Shown here one piece after another: positions 42,375-55,500 of a DNA stretch of 64,000 nt. The stretch is from contig CALSCQ010000489.1 of assembly GCA_943704525.1 (NCBI GenBank), positions 1 through 64,000 of the forward strand. Reading direction: 5' to 3'. The first letter of the stretch is position 1; every line of letters begins with the position of its first letter. The notes beneath the pieces are model-generated. The model was not told the DNA's origin. It made no database searches and saw only the letters and a program-made list of their open reading frames with translations. This DNA comes from Pigoraptor vietnamica. Lineage: Eukaryota; Opisthokonta; Filasterea. A program made the translations under genes and the position numbers.

Positions 42375-45300
42375 ATGGAACCTGTGGACGACACGAAATG
42401 TGGGTGCGCAGAAGCATAAGGCCGTGTGGGATGTGATGTTGTGCATTGTGTTATAGGCGATGCGTGTTTGGGCCATGCGAATCCCTTTGTTTGTCGCTAC
42501 TTTGCAAGCGTACGTTTTGCAAGCTCCTCCTCGTAAATGGGTGGCGAGCAGCTTTATTTCATCATTGTTCGCGCCTTTGCGTCCAACCGTAAGAGAAGTG
42601 CTTCGTCTGTCGCAGCACCGCGCCGTGTCTCACTTCTCACCCATTCCCACTTATTCGTGGCCAGATAACAACCCCGAACAGATCGATCCCTACGAAGGCA
42701 AGACATACGAGGAGCGGGCGGCGCTGAGAGCACTCCGGAGGAAGCTCCGCGCCGAGGGGGACGGTGGGTCCCCCTCCGGCCTCTCGCGCTCGGCTTCGGC
42801 CAAGTCTCTGAGGCGCGCCCCGTCGTCTGCAAGCAAGGGTCTTGCCCAGTCTGCATCTGCGGCCGTTTTCCGTAGCAACTACCAAGCCAGCCCGCGTGCC
42901 CAGTCACTGACTGAGCGCGTGCCGTCGTCCGACCGCCTGAAGTTTACTTCGCCCGATTCGCCCGTCTCTGCAAAAGTTGAGGAGAGGTCCGAAGAGGACG
43001 CCGAGTCGCGCCGATCGTCGTTGATCGCCGATTCCCAAGGGAGTTCGCGCCGGACGTCGGCGTCGGAGTCGCAGGACACCTCGCGGCGGGAGTCGCTCTC
43101 GCCAACCAGGGGCATCGAGGCAGTGTCGCCCGTCGCGTTCTCTCCCGTCGCACAGGCGCGCGTGGAAGAGGCGGAAGAGGAGGAGGAGGTCACAGACACT
43201 CGCTCTTTCCAGCGGGAGGTTCGCGCAAACCCGGAGGGAGCTGTTGAGCCCGAACCCGCGCCCGTGCGTGCGGAGGTCGCTGACAAGTTTGTGTCGGGTG
43301 ACGACGATCTCAGCGAAAGCGTCGTAGAGACACCGCGCCTTAGCATCGATAGCTCTGTGTGCGCTGTCGTGAACGAGATCTGCGAGTCTTCTGTCTCTGT
43401 CGAACAGCGCGGCGGACACGCCGTTGCTGCCGAAGCGCAAGAAGAGTCGCACTCGTCGCAGTCGGTTGCGGTCGGTGGGGCTCAGCGGCGAGCTACACAC
43501 TTTGAGGAAGGAAGCACCCTCCACACCCCGGAGGATCTCGAGGAGCTCGTCGGTGCGCATCCCGTTCTCCGCAGCCTCCCCAGTGCCGAGGGGAAGGAGA
43601 GGGTCGGGTCGCCGTCGACAGTCGTTGACGCACCAAAGGCCGAGTCGGCCGAGGAGCACGCGTCGCCCGCGCGTGTAGTAGAAAGCGAGCACTCGCACGC
43701 GCCGCCGCAGCCGGTGGCCGTTGCTGTCGCGGAGGAACAGGCGCTTGATCGCACGCCGGAAGGCGCGTCTGCACCGGAGCCCGAAGTGAGCGAAGTCTCC
43801 CGCAAGGGGAGCGTGGTTGCGCAGCGCCGTTCGTCGGTGCCTACGTTATCCGGACGGGAAGTTCCCGTCGTTGTTGAGGAGGCGGCGCCTGCGCTTGAGC
43901 GCAAAGCGTCGGTTGCACAGGCTGTTCAAGCCGTATCGCACGAGCGGTGGGTTGCGCAATTTTCGCCCGTGTGTCGATTTTCGTTGTTATCGATAGTAAG
44001 GAAGGGACTGTCTGTCTGGCGCGGCTGCATTGACTGTCGCTTGTTTTGAGGGACATTTCGGACTGCCTTTATTCTTTTTTCTGATGATTTCCGCCCTCTG
44101 TTGCAATTCAGCGTGACGCCTTCCACAAGCATGGGTCTTGAAGGAGTGTCGGCTGCCTCTTCCGAGGAGCCAACGTCGTATGCGCTCGACCTATCGACGC
44201 TCGTCCGTGCGGCGATGGCAAAGTTCCAGAGCCAAGTGTTCGAGTTTAACATTATGGTGGCAGGTGGGCTACAGCTCTGATTGGGGAACGCAATTAATTT
44301 GACGTACATGGGGCAAGTGTGTCCCTGCGTGCGGGGTGCGAAAGCGTGTTGTGATCTCGCGTGTGTCTCTATATGTCTGAGTGGTGCCCTGCCATGTTTG
44401 GGGTGTTTTGTTTTGGAACTGATGCCTCGACGTTGCCTGTGTGCGTGAGTTCATGTCATCCCCATGTCGCTGATCGCCCTCAACGTCGGCACTTCCAGGT
44501 GAAACGGGCCTTGGCAAGACGACGTTCATCGATGCCTTCTTCAATCTCACACGCGACAGGGCAGGCGAGCCGTTTGGGTCGACGCCGTCCACCGTTGACA
44601 TTGTGGCACACACGCACAGTGAGTACTTTCGTCTGTAACATTTCCCATGTCATATCACAGCGCTTCCATCGTTCCACCCTCCGTTGCTTGTCTCTGCAAG
44701 GTCCACGTCGCAAGCTTCTTTGTGCTGCCTTTCCCATGCTGACTTTACCGTTCACAAAACAGCGCTGGACGACGGCAACGCGCGGGTGAATCTCACGATC
44801 GTGGACACGCCCGGCTACGGCGACAAGGTAAACAATTCCGAGGCCACCATCCAGCCGATCCTCAACTACCTCGACCAGCAGCACAACGACTACATGAACG
44901 GACAGTTTGCGCAGCTCTTTGGGGACGGCACGAAGGCGATCCCGAAGGACGGGCGCGTGCACTGCTGCATTCTCTTTCTCGCACCGAACGGGCGCGGGTG
45001 GGTGGAACGCCACCGGTAGCGGCAGCGGTTCATGAAAGATGTGTTGTGTGCTTGACTGCGGATGTCAGTACATTGAATCTCTGTTGTCCGTGGGTCGTAA
45101 CTCGCGCCCTTATTCGCTCTGCAGGCTGAAGTCGCACGATCTCATCTTGCTGCGCAAGTTGTGCCCACGCGTCAACGTCATCCCCGTGATTGCCAAGGCG
45201 GACACGCTCACGCGCGACGAACTCGCGTACTTCCGCTCGGAGGTATGATGTTGGTTGCGTTTGCGTGCACACACACGCACACACCCGTGCGCAATTCTAC

Positions 45301-47170
45301 GGGAGTCCCTTTATTGCAGTTTACTTATCCACCTTTCCTGTGTCACTCCGCAGCTCAACAAAGAATTCGAGCGCGAGGGTCTCACTGTGTACAACTTCAA
45401 CGGCGGCGAGGACAGCGTTTACACGCGGTCCGGTTCTATACTCGCGCCGGTGAGTCTTGCGTCGCGGACGAATGATGCTTTTGTTCGAGATAACTGAAAC
45501 GTTTGTTGCGTGCGCAGCTGCCCACCGTTCCGCTCGCCATCGCCGCCAGCAATGAGCTGCAGGTGCTCTCCAATGGCCGCAAAGTGCCGGGACGAAAGTA
45601 CCGATGGGGCGTTGTTGAAGGTCGGTCCTATCTCCGCAGTGTCCCATGTGCACGCACGCACGCGCGCGCACGCACACATCGTCGCGTGTGCACAGCGTTC
45701 GTGGTTGTCGTCGCAACGTGCGTTAATCCTAACGATGCCGCTAACGCAACATCACAGTGTTCAACGAGTCGCATTCGGACTTTGCCAAGCTTCGGCGCCT
45801 TCTCTTGGGGTGAGCCACTCGCAAACTGAAAAGAATTCATGACCGGATTTTGTATGGGTTTCAAAGCGAGCCTTTGCTAATGCTCATTGTCTCTGGGCGC
45901 AGACAACACCTTCAGCGCCTGAAGGACATCACCCACGAAGTGCACTACGAGGCCTATCGTCAGGTTCATCGCAACAGGTGCGAATCGGACAGACGGCGTG
46001 CTGGCGGTTGAGCGTGCGCGCGTGCGCGTTAGAAGTGTCTCTGCGATTGTGTGTCCAAGTTACTGAGTGTCTCTGTGGCCGTGCAGGCTCGCCCTCCACT
46101 TTGAGAACAAGATCAAGGCGAAATTGAAGCAGCGGATCAGTGCCATGCGCGGTGAGCATCGCGCCTCCCCACTGCACAGCCGCCGCTTCTTTTGTGTTCT
46201 GGCGTCAAGACCTTGATCTCTCCCCTTTCCTTCCTTTCTTATTGTCCGTTTTTCAAATTGCAGACGACGTCTCCACAAACCTTGCCGCGGTGACGACGGG
46301 CCTCCCCACCGGCACCGCAACGGCGTCCACGGCGTCGCTGGCCGCACCTCCCCCTGCGGACGCGCGCCACTCGCGCGGTTCGTCTGAATCCACCGGACTT
46401 CCGGCAACGACGAGTCCCCAGGAGTCGCCGCAACGCCATCGCCGCCAATCTTCTATCGCGCGCGAAGCGGCCGCTCAGCAGCAGCAGCAGGCTGCGGCGC
46501 AGGCACCCAAGGGTGGAGCGTCGCCTGCGTCTGAGCGTCGAAACGTGCACTTCAACATCCCCGACGACAAGAAGAAGTCGCCGGACGTTTCGCGTCGGGG
46601 CGTGAGCGGCGACCAAGTGCGCGCGGCGTATGAGGAGGGAGGCGATGGAAGTGAGTGTGTGTGGGAGGAGTTGCAAGAGGCTTGCTGGTGGTGTGTGCAT
46701 TGCGAGTGTGTGCGTGCGTGTGGCTAGGCATGTGTTTCTTCTCATGTTACGGCTATTCTTCTCACCCCTCCTTTTCCTCTTTAGGCGCCGTTGCCGCTGC
46801 CATTGCAGCCGCACACGCCGGGCTAGACCCCGCGAGCGCCGCCGCCGCCGCCGCCGCGACCATTGCCGAGGACTTCCGAGGGCGCACCGACACGAGCACG
46901 CGCGCGGAGCTTGCAAAGGCCATGCTGCAGCAAAAGTACCAGACGATCGGGGCGATGACCAAGACGGGGCACCACTACAACCCACTCGCGGATAGACGCA
47001 AGGCCATGATGGACCGTCGTGCGCTGGCGAACGTTGGGTTTGGGGCGCCTGCCCCGCAGGAGCCTGGCAAGTCGCCGCCTACGACGCCGCGCGGGGGAGA
47101 CGAGGCGGAGAAAGAAAGGGCGCCGTCGCCCAACTCATCGAGCCCGTCGAACGCCTCGACGTATGTGTGA
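42375..47170 (+). CDS. Septin with long disordered N-terminal extension
   Basis: A septin-family GTPase that would polymerise into cortical filaments. The proposed start is at 42375: exon 1 (42375-42399) and exon 2 (42457-42509) encode a short CDACLGHANPFVCRYF module. They are in phase with exon 3 (42616 to about 43947), a ~440-residue Ser/Glu-rich extension. The G domain then spans several exons from 44117: P-loop GETGLGKTTF, switch DTPGYGD, IPKDGRVHCCILFLAP, base-specific AKADTLTRDE, the septin signature region (LPLAIAASNE, KYRWGVVE), then LKDITHEVHYEAYR. The C-terminus lacks a strong coiled coil. Instead it has a Ser/Gln/Ala-rich tail with an AAAAAA segment and the helix AKAMLQQKYQTI. Internal exon borders after 44500 are by eye. 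The N-terminal exons could alternatively be a separate transcript. Confidence 0.88.
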
Positions 47171-47414
47171 TGAGCTATTTTTGCGCTGCGTGTTGCGCTG
47201 TGTGACAGCGTTGTGTTCGCTTCGCCTGTGCGCGCCTTTTTGTGTGTGTTTGTGTTTGGGCCTTCACGTGTGCTTGTACCCGTTGTTTTGTTCTCTTATT
47301 TTTCCTTTTCGGATCTTTATGTGTCTGCCGTGGAAATATAACAACCACTGTCGTGGTGTGCGCGAGTTTCTCGCCGCAAATGCCGGTGTGCGGTGTAATG
47401 CCCCTCTCATGCAC
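47171..47414. other. 3' spacer between convergent septin and AP-5 genes
   Basis: About 245 bp, T/G-rich, without a gene. It probably holds both 3' UTRs. Confidence 0.5.
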
Positions 47415-50400
47415 TCAGGCGACGCCGACGGCCCGCGTGGCGTCCTGTTGCAATAGTGTGAAAAAGTCGTCGAGGTGGCACAGCAAGCGCCAGTCGTCCG
47501 TTCGCGCGCGAATGGTCGCACCGGCGGGCGACGAGGCGATGCGGAGAAGAAGTCGCACTCTTGGCGGGAGACAGAGGACGGCGCGCGCGTCCACAAATTG
47601 CTGCGACTCGCTCATGCGGCGAGGGCCTGGCGCGGGAACCGACACAATGGCTGGATGTGGTTGAGGGTAAGTAAGGGGCACGTGCAGTCAGCCGGCAGTG
47701 CAACGCACCGCAGCCGCACGCTATTCGCACGCCTACACTTGCACAACACACAACATAAAACATGCCCTCGCACGGCCATATACGCACGCACACGCGCCGG
47801 GTGACTGCACAACACACACCACAACGTCGTATGCGCTAAAGTCAACATTGACGCAACAGGCGCAACGACATGCAAACAGGGGACGCACTTGTCTGTGTCC
47901 GTCCGATTCGAAACCGCTTGAGGCCGACATTGACAATGTGGCGGACGACCGACGACGGCGCACTGATGCACTTGACCGTCTCGGCGCAATTGGGCCCACT
48001 GCGGGAGAGGAAGACAGAAAGGGCGGGTAAGTTCACATTTTAAAAACCACGAGTGCACTGACACATACGAGTCTTCTCGCAGCACAACGGCCGTTAACTG
48101 ATACCATTGTGAGCCCAATCAGCGAAGGTCAAACACCCATCGGCTACTGCTCTCGGGGAAAGCGACACACAGACGCGGCCATTTCCCCTATCCTTTCACA
48201 CAGAAAGCAGAACATACGCGACATACTGCAAAGACTAACTAAAGAACGTGCGTCATGCCGCACCTTTCTTCCGACGTGCGCCTCCACAGCAGCGCGAAAA
48301 ACTCGTCCTCTGTCCATCCATCGTGTGCTCCCTTGCCCGCATCGCCCTCAGGCAACGACGCCTCCTTTCGGAGCAAAGAGATGTCCACGGGGAGAAGGAG
48401 GTCCGTGAAAGAGAGCTGGAGAGGGCGAAGGGGACCCGCAAACACGCGCGCCTCCGAATCCACGAACGACGCCGTGACGTCGATTGTGGCTGGCGAAGGG
48501 GCGAGGGGGGAGAAAGTGGCCTTTGTCGCGTAGAAGTAGGGAAAGACGCCTGCGAAGAGATGCGCGATGGAAAAAGAGACTCCGTTTCATACACAAGTAC
48601 ACACACGCACAAGCGTGCGTACTGGAGCACACGCACGCAGGTAATCAATGCTCACACCCACACACCCACACACCCACACACACCACACACACACACGCAT
48701 CCACTCACGTGGCACATCGCCCGAGCCCGTGTACCCGACAATGTACGGCACAACGACGTCCTCTGCCGCAGCAAGCGCATCCGAATAGGACAACGTCAGG
48801 TTGAGCCCCAGCACGACCGGCCACCCGCTCCCATCCGCGCCACGCACGCTCCCTTCCCGCGTGAGTGACGACTGAGAGTCAGACGACGTCCGCGGCACAT
48901 CAATCGGCGCCGACTGCGCCCCATGTGCCGCTCTCTGCCTCAAAGCGGCGGCTGCAGGGCCCTCCGTGCAGAGTTCCACCTCCAGTTCCAGAGTGACGCT
49001 CCACGGGCGCGCTTCTCCAGCAGACACATCGCCGGCGCGCGCACCCACGCCGCGCACGTCGGCAGCTACATCGTACGGGTCAAGCGCCTGCGGCGACATG
49101 CGCGCCTTGCTCACGAGAACGAGGCCGGGATCCACAGGGGCCGGCGTTCGAAGGCGCTCCAGGGTTCCGCGAGCAGGCCACGGTCCTGTCAGCGCCGAAG
49201 CGGATATCGACGCCGTCGAAGCGTCCGAAAGAACGCCGCGACCAACGTCGGTGGCACTGCTTGCGAGGAGGTCGGGCGATTGGCCGCGCGACGCCGACGA
49301 CCTCAGCATCGCCGCATCCGACGAGTCCTTGAGCTCGTGTGCGTCTGAATCGCCCGCATGCGAGTGGGCAACGGCAAGAGAGAGAGAACGACGCAGCGCC
49401 TCGCCACGCGCGTCTCGGAGGAGTGCGGCGTAAAAGCGAGCCCTGTCGCGAATTTCAGGGTGGGCGTGCGTGGCGGCCAGCGCAGAAAGGACGCGCGAAA
49501 GACTTGCAACAAGCTGCCAGTCTTCTCGATGACTGTACACGGCCACGTCCGGGGACCGCGGCGGCATGTCGGCCACGCCCGCCACGTGCACACACACGAA
49601 CGTGCGACAAATTTCCACGACGCAATCGCCATACACCCACGCCGTGCGTACGCGGGCGTCCGTCGCGCTCGAAACGAGGTCGCCCAACAGCGCCACAAAG
49701 GGACCCGGACGCACCGACGGCACAGCCGAGAGGCACCGAATCACGTCGAGATTTTCGCGGAGGTGCACAGCAATCTCCTCCACCGACGCCCGCGTGAGGC
49801 GCGACGCAAGTGCCTCGAGCACGGTCATTCGCACTGTCGAAAAAGGGTCCCGGCGCGCAATCGCGCCGACGAGTGCGACGATGCCGGCCGTCAGCCGCGG
49901 CTGCTCGTCCCACAGCGCCACGAGATAGTCCGAGAGGGGCGTGTCGAGCGCCGAACCGCCGTACTCGTGGTAGGCGTAGAGCGTTCGGAAGAGGGCGATA
50001 ACGGGCGCTCCGCGGAGCGGGTGCTCGCGATACTCGTGCAGGGCGTCGAGGCCGTCCAGCAGCGGACGCCCGGTCGCGCGGGACGTGGAGAGAGGGAAAC
50101 ATCGCGCAAGAGTCACGAGGCGGGCGCCCTTCATGTAGGCGTCGTCGAACGGCGAGGGGAAGAGGTCGGCGTACCTGCGCCGGAGCATGCGGTGCCGCGG
50201 CTCCCTTGCCTGTGCGTCGTGCGTGGGAGAGGGAAGGTGCGCCAACCATGCGACGGCGAGTTTGGACACTTCGCGTGGAAGAAGCGGGTCCACGGCCATT
50301 CCCGCGGCGTGGTCCATCAACAGGGCGTCGTCCGCTGAGTCAAACGCATCCGGAGATTGCGCACGCAGCCACGCAACCGCGTGGAACACGACGGGCGACA

Positions 50401-51990
50401 TCGACGGCGCCCCTCTCAGAAACAGCGGCTTGAGCATCCGCGGTGCCATGCGAACCAGTCGCACACACTCGGCGCACAGTAGCGCGCAAGAAGACACGCC
50501 ATACGGAGTCAGTCGCGGGAGCAAGTCTGATATCACCGTCACCGCACGACGCACGTCCCTCCGCAACGCCTCGAGCAACCACGACGTCGACCCGCCCGCC
50601 ACGCCCATCGAAGTGCCGCTCACGTCCGATCGCGTCGATTCGCGGCGAAACTCGAGTCTTGACGTTGACGCCGACGTACCCGATGCGAGAGACAGCCCCA
50701 ATGTGGACGCGTGTTGTGTGAGGGACGAAGGGACGCTGGGCGCGCGCGTGAGCGAGGCCGGTGCGGCGGACGTGCCGGCATGCGACGTGCTATGTGAGAT
50801 CGCACGCGCTGCTATGAGATAGGGGCGCAGGGGTTCGGAGGAGAGAAGGATGGCGGCGTCCCCGGGCGTTGAAGAAGCCATCGATTCAAGCGATGAGACT
50901 GCGTCGGCAGTTCTGTTCCGAAAGACGACGCAGAACAGCGACGCATACGACTGCACGGCGACCGTCGTTTCCTCCTGTGCGGCGGTGAGGAGGGCGCCCG
51001 TCTTCGCGCCGAGCATTCCAGGCCGAGAGAGTTCCATCTCGCGCAAGCACTCGCACGCAGACATGCGTACGAAGGGGTCCGCCGCGTCCGTTGGAAGGCG
51101 CGCCGCCGCAATCTCGAGAAGAAAGTCGACGTAGCCGACGGCGATGCGCGACTGTGCGTCGAAGACGTCGAGTTCGAGAAGCATAGTCGTGAGTGTCACG
51201 AGCACCTGCATGTGATATCGCGCCGCTCAGCGACTGAGAGGTCACGGAAGACACAGATATCACACATCAACACTACATCTCCGTCTCTCCCACTCCTTAC
51301 GCAGTCGAGGGGTAATCGCCCACGACAAAAGCCGTCGCGACAACGCGCCTTGGTCATAATTCAACGACAATCAAGCGAATGCCTGCCACTAGGGCAATTC
51401 ATCTTCCGGTGCCGAGAAGACGCGATAGATGGTCCCCCGAGACCCACAACTGCCTCCTCCTCCTCCTCCTCCTCTCCCCCCCTCTCCCCCACACCCCCCA
51501 CAACCAACCCAGCCACACACCTGGCTCGCAAACACGCGCGCATAGCCCGACGTGCCACTTGCGGCGGGCGGATGGGCCGCCGATTCGCTCGACGCTGTCT
51601 GAGAAGCGGCAGCGCCTCCAAAGTTCTCGTAAAGCGCGGTCGTGAGCATCGTCTGCAGTGATGCAAACGCGTGTTCGAGGCGCGTGGCATCCCCGAAGAG
51701 GAAGGCCGCGTGCTCTTGGAGCAGGCAAAGTGTGCGTGACTTGAGGGCGGGCTCGCAGTCGCTGCATAGGGTCTGCGCATGGTGTCATCGTCATGAGCAC
51801 ACAATACGCGAGAGTGCACTGCACCGCGGTCGCACAGCCTGGCACGCGCACGCAAGCAACGGGAGCACACCTGTAATGCCTCGTGCACAAACGACTCCTC
51901 GTCGAGACCCCGCTCTGCGAGAAATTCGGCGGGAGACCGCGCAAACGCCGCCAGGGCATTGCGCCAGTCGGCATCCCACGTGCGACCCAT
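47415..51990 (-). CDS. AP5B1: AP-5 adaptor complex subunit beta-1
   Basis: The large subunit of the AP-5 adaptor, which works with SPG11/SPG15 on late endosomes and lysosomes. Exon regions on the minus strand are about 51990-51874, 51770-51525, 51209-48711, 48535-48250 and 47655-47415. The start MGRTWDADWRNALAAFARSPAEF corresponds to the animal N-terminus. The large exon has the helical-repeat trunk with SACECLREMELSRPGMLG, almost as in human AP5B1, and RDRARFYAALL. The C-terminal exons carry the appendage-like part (LSFTDLLLPVDISLL) and the family-typical ending ATIRARTDDWRLLCHLDDFF. A Ser-rich insert at about 50,600-50,800 and another near 49,200 lengthen the trunk. A CA-rich repeat lies at 48655-48705, in an intron. 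It is divergent from CEP120. Confidence 0.85.
48655..48705. repeat. CA/CCA-rich repeat in AP5B1 intron
   Basis: CACACCCACA-type repeats followed by a pure CA stretch, inside the intron after the large exon. Confidence 0.85.
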
Positions 51991-52524
51991 TCGGTCCCAA
52001 TCGCCTTAATCGCCTCCAACGCGACCGCCACACTCGACCGCGCTCACTCGCCCGCCATGCCACTCACGCACTCAAGAGCGTGCGGGTGAGTCTGGAGCCA
52101 TCTCAACGCCTTGCAGCCACTCCTGTTACGCACAGAGCAGTAGGTCTTTCCGACCAATCTGCAGCCGATCGATCAGCCATGCACCGTTGCTTTGCACACA
52201 CACATGCACAACAACCACGCACACGAACACTCTTTGCTTCCCACACATGTGTCACACCCGCGCACTCGTGCTCCGATGGGGAGGAAGTTCTGAGGTGTTG
52301 ACGGTCACGTGACCGAAAGTCTGCCGAGTTCTCGGTGAATTTGTTGGCGCGAAAAATGCCAAACTCAAAAACTCGACAACGCTGTTCGCATCCTGCGCTG
52401 CTTGCTGGGCCTAATTACTCTCGGCGCATCGTGCGTGCGTGACGCCGTTTGTTGTTGCGACCACGTCCGCCTGGAATGCAGTAGTACCCGTCTGCCCCCT
52501 GCGCAACTCGTGTGCGAGACAAAC
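51991..52524. promoter_or_regulatory. Divergent AP5B1/CEP120 promoter with an E2F-like site
   Basis: TTGGCGCGAAAA at 52344-52355 matches the E2F/DP consensus core. It lies about 170 bp upstream of the CEP120 ATG at 52525. The rest of the spacer has no recognised gene. Confidence 0.4.
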
Positions 52525-55500
52525 ATGCCGACGACATCGTCGCGAGGCAAGGCCCCTGTGGGCGGCGCTGCTGCCGCGGAGGGGGACCTTCTCTTGACCG
52601 TCACGATAACTGAAGGTGAGGCGTTGTGTGAGGACATGCGTGTGAGTGCGTGCATTTGCGGGTCGTTGTGACGATGAGTGTAAGTGCACATGCATCTGCA
52701 ATCGTTGTATGCTGTGTGCGTGCATTTGCTCCCGTCTGATGTGGCCGTCCTTGTGTTGTTTCCTGTTGCAAGGACGCGGTTTTCCGAGGCGCGTGGGCCA
52801 CAGCCTTGTCGTGGAGGTGAAGATTGGCTCCGAGGCGCCCATCTCGAGCGACCCCGTGCCACTGGACACGCACTGCGTCGTCAACACGGACCTCTCGTGG
52901 GAAACCGATCGCCGTGCGATGGAGTACTTTCGCCTTCACCGCACCCCCGTCCGCCTCACGTGCTACGACGTCGCAGGGGGTGCGCGCGAGGAGCTCGGTT
53001 ACGTGATTCTGGACATCCGACAGACGCTCTCGGGCCGCCTTGTGCTCAACACGCTGCCCCTGCTGGGTCGCCGTGCCGGCATGCGCGAGAAGCCGGAGAT
53101 TGTGGCGGGGCTTCGGCTGGAGCGCGCGAGCGAGGCGCTCACCTTTGACGATGCCGTGAAGGAGACCGTTGAACAAGAGAGGGAGAGGGCCGAGAGGGCG
53201 CGTCGTGAGCTTGCGGCCGAGCGCGCGGACAAGAGCGGTCTTGGTTCGTCGGCATCGAAACCCGCCGGGGCGGTTGCTGGCGACGACGCTGTGGTGGGCC
53301 GCGTCACGGCGCCGCACTTTGGACACGCGGACTTCCGGCGTCCGATTGACAGCGGGCGGAGAGAGGAGAGCGTGCGCGATGATAGCGAAAGCCACACCGA
53401 TGCACAGACGGCAAGCGTTACGGAGGGACTGGCTGGGGACGAGCGGAGGCACCACGATGTCGGCGCTGAGGTTGAAAGCGCGGAAGAGGGCGCGGATGCG
53501 ACGGAGGGAACGGAGGGAACGGAGGAGCGGTCTGCGCCGCCCCAGTCGCAGCCACGTGGGAAAGAAAGTGCGCACGCGCGTTCTCCCGCCAAGCCGGCGG
53601 CTCTTCCCGCGCGCAGAGCAGAGAGGGAAGACGACAGCGCCTCTGCAGAGACGTACACGATCGACCGCCACAACGAGATCTTTGACCCGCCAATTACGCG
53701 CCACCTCCACCCCGAGGACCCGCGCACGTACCACCTGCGCTTTGCCATTGACATTCGGAGCGCGCGCGAACTCAACGCGAACGTCCCTTTGAACGTCTAC
53801 TTTCGCTACAGCTACGCGTTCTTTGGGACGTCCTCGCCCGTGTTCACGCACCCGCCGATGGAGCTGGAGAGGGGCACGGAGCGGCCGGTGCCCAACGGCT
53901 TCTGCGCGTTTGAGTTTACGGCGACGTCGAGTCAGCTGAGGACGTACTTGAATCGTGTCCCGCTCACAGTGGAGATGTATCACAAAGACAAGTGGGTTGT
54001 GCGCTGCGTGCGTTGAGCGGGTGCATATTTGCTTGGAAGGCGCAAACTTGTGTGTTTTATTATTATTATTGAGTGTGTGTGTGTTGCATGTCTTTTCTGT
54101 GTCTGTGTGTTGTGTCTGTGAGTACGCCGTCGGGCAGCCGGGAAATTGTATGTGCTGTTCTCGCGTTCTCAAGCACGACACCATCCATTTCAAGCGTAGG
54201 TACCTCCGGGACGTCCTGCTTGGCATCGCGCGCATCTCGCTTGCGAGCGTCTTCTCTTCGCCCCTTACGACGCTCGACAGCGGAATCGGAAAGCAGCAAA
54301 CGAACGACTGTTACGTCTCCGTGTGCGCGTTCGAAGAGGGCGGCGCCGTGACGAAGATGGCCGAAATCCGCGTCCTCCTTGCTCTGCAAGTGCTGGGAGT
54401 GACGGGGGACCCCACCGCGCACGCCGTCCCCGACCGCTCCTCCGTTCCACAGGCGTATGCGTCGCACCCTGAGGCATGGGGCGTGCCGTCCACGCAACAG
54501 CTGCCTGTGGGTGGCGTTCCAGGCAGTATCGGGATGTCTCGTCCGCGTCCGGACGCACCCTCTTCGGCCCCTGCGGGAGAGGCAGGCGGTCTTGCGAGTG
54601 CGGTCGCAGAGGGGATTACACGCGACAGTCCCGAGTACCGCGCGGCCGTCGACTTGGAGCTGTGGAAGGCGTCCGAGGAGGAGAAGTTTATGCGTCGGCT
54701 GGCGGACAGGGAGGCCACGCTGCTTGCGGCGCTCACCGAGGAGTTCAAGCGGAGAGACAAGGAGCGTGAAGACATTGTGCGGAAGAAGTCGGCGGAATAC
54801 GAGAAGCTCGAAGGGGCCCTGCGCGCGTCGCTTGACGAGCTGGAGACGCGTGAGCGTGCGCTGCTGAGAGGGGAGGAGGACCTGCGCGTGCAGAAGGAGC
54901 GTCTTCAGAGGGAGTTTGAGCGCGACAAGGACGAGCTGAGGGACGCGTCGAGGCGGATGCAGGTGCGTGAGCGCGTGTGGCAGAGCACAGTTGGGAATGT
55001 CTGCATCTGTTCCTTTTTATTGGGGGCAGTGAAGTATTATTGTGTGCGCGCGTGGGGTGTTGCATTTGTGTGATTGCCTACATCTCTCTATCAGAGTAAG
55101 AAAGCGAGAGAGTGTTGTAACGCACGCCACTTTTTCTCTGCGCAGGATGACATGGTCCGCAAGATGGAGCAGGAGCGCGGGCGCGCACGCGACGCCGAGC
55201 GGGCCAAGGAGCGGCTAGAGCGGGATCTCCGTGAGACGGAGCAGCGCCTCGCGCAGGTGGAGGCCGACTTCGCCACCTTCCGCCGGCAACAGTCGCAGCG
55301 CTCCGAGACCAAGCTCACCGAGGAGCTTCGGGCAGCGCGGGCCGAGTTGGCGGACGTCGTTCAGCGGCTGGACGCAACGGCGAAGAGCAAGAAGCACTAC
55401 AAGGCACAGTGGGCGCGCGCGCTGAGGGAAATTGCGGCGCTAAGGCAGCGCGAATCGGCGGAGAGCGAGGCGAGGCTAAAGAGGGAGCGCGCAGAGGTAC

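Noticed and set aside
42460-42615. Open frame upstream of septin exon 3 read as an N-terminal membrane anchor (MRVWAMRIPLFVATLQ...)
   Set aside because: A GT-AG intron 42510-42615 with matching phases, and a second frame giving CDACLGHANPFVCRYF, explain the region better. The hydrophobic reading is probably a by-product.
49358-50338. 326-residue plus-strand frame opposite AP5B1
   Set aside because: An Arg-rich antisense shadow. AP5B1 on the minus strand is firmly identified.
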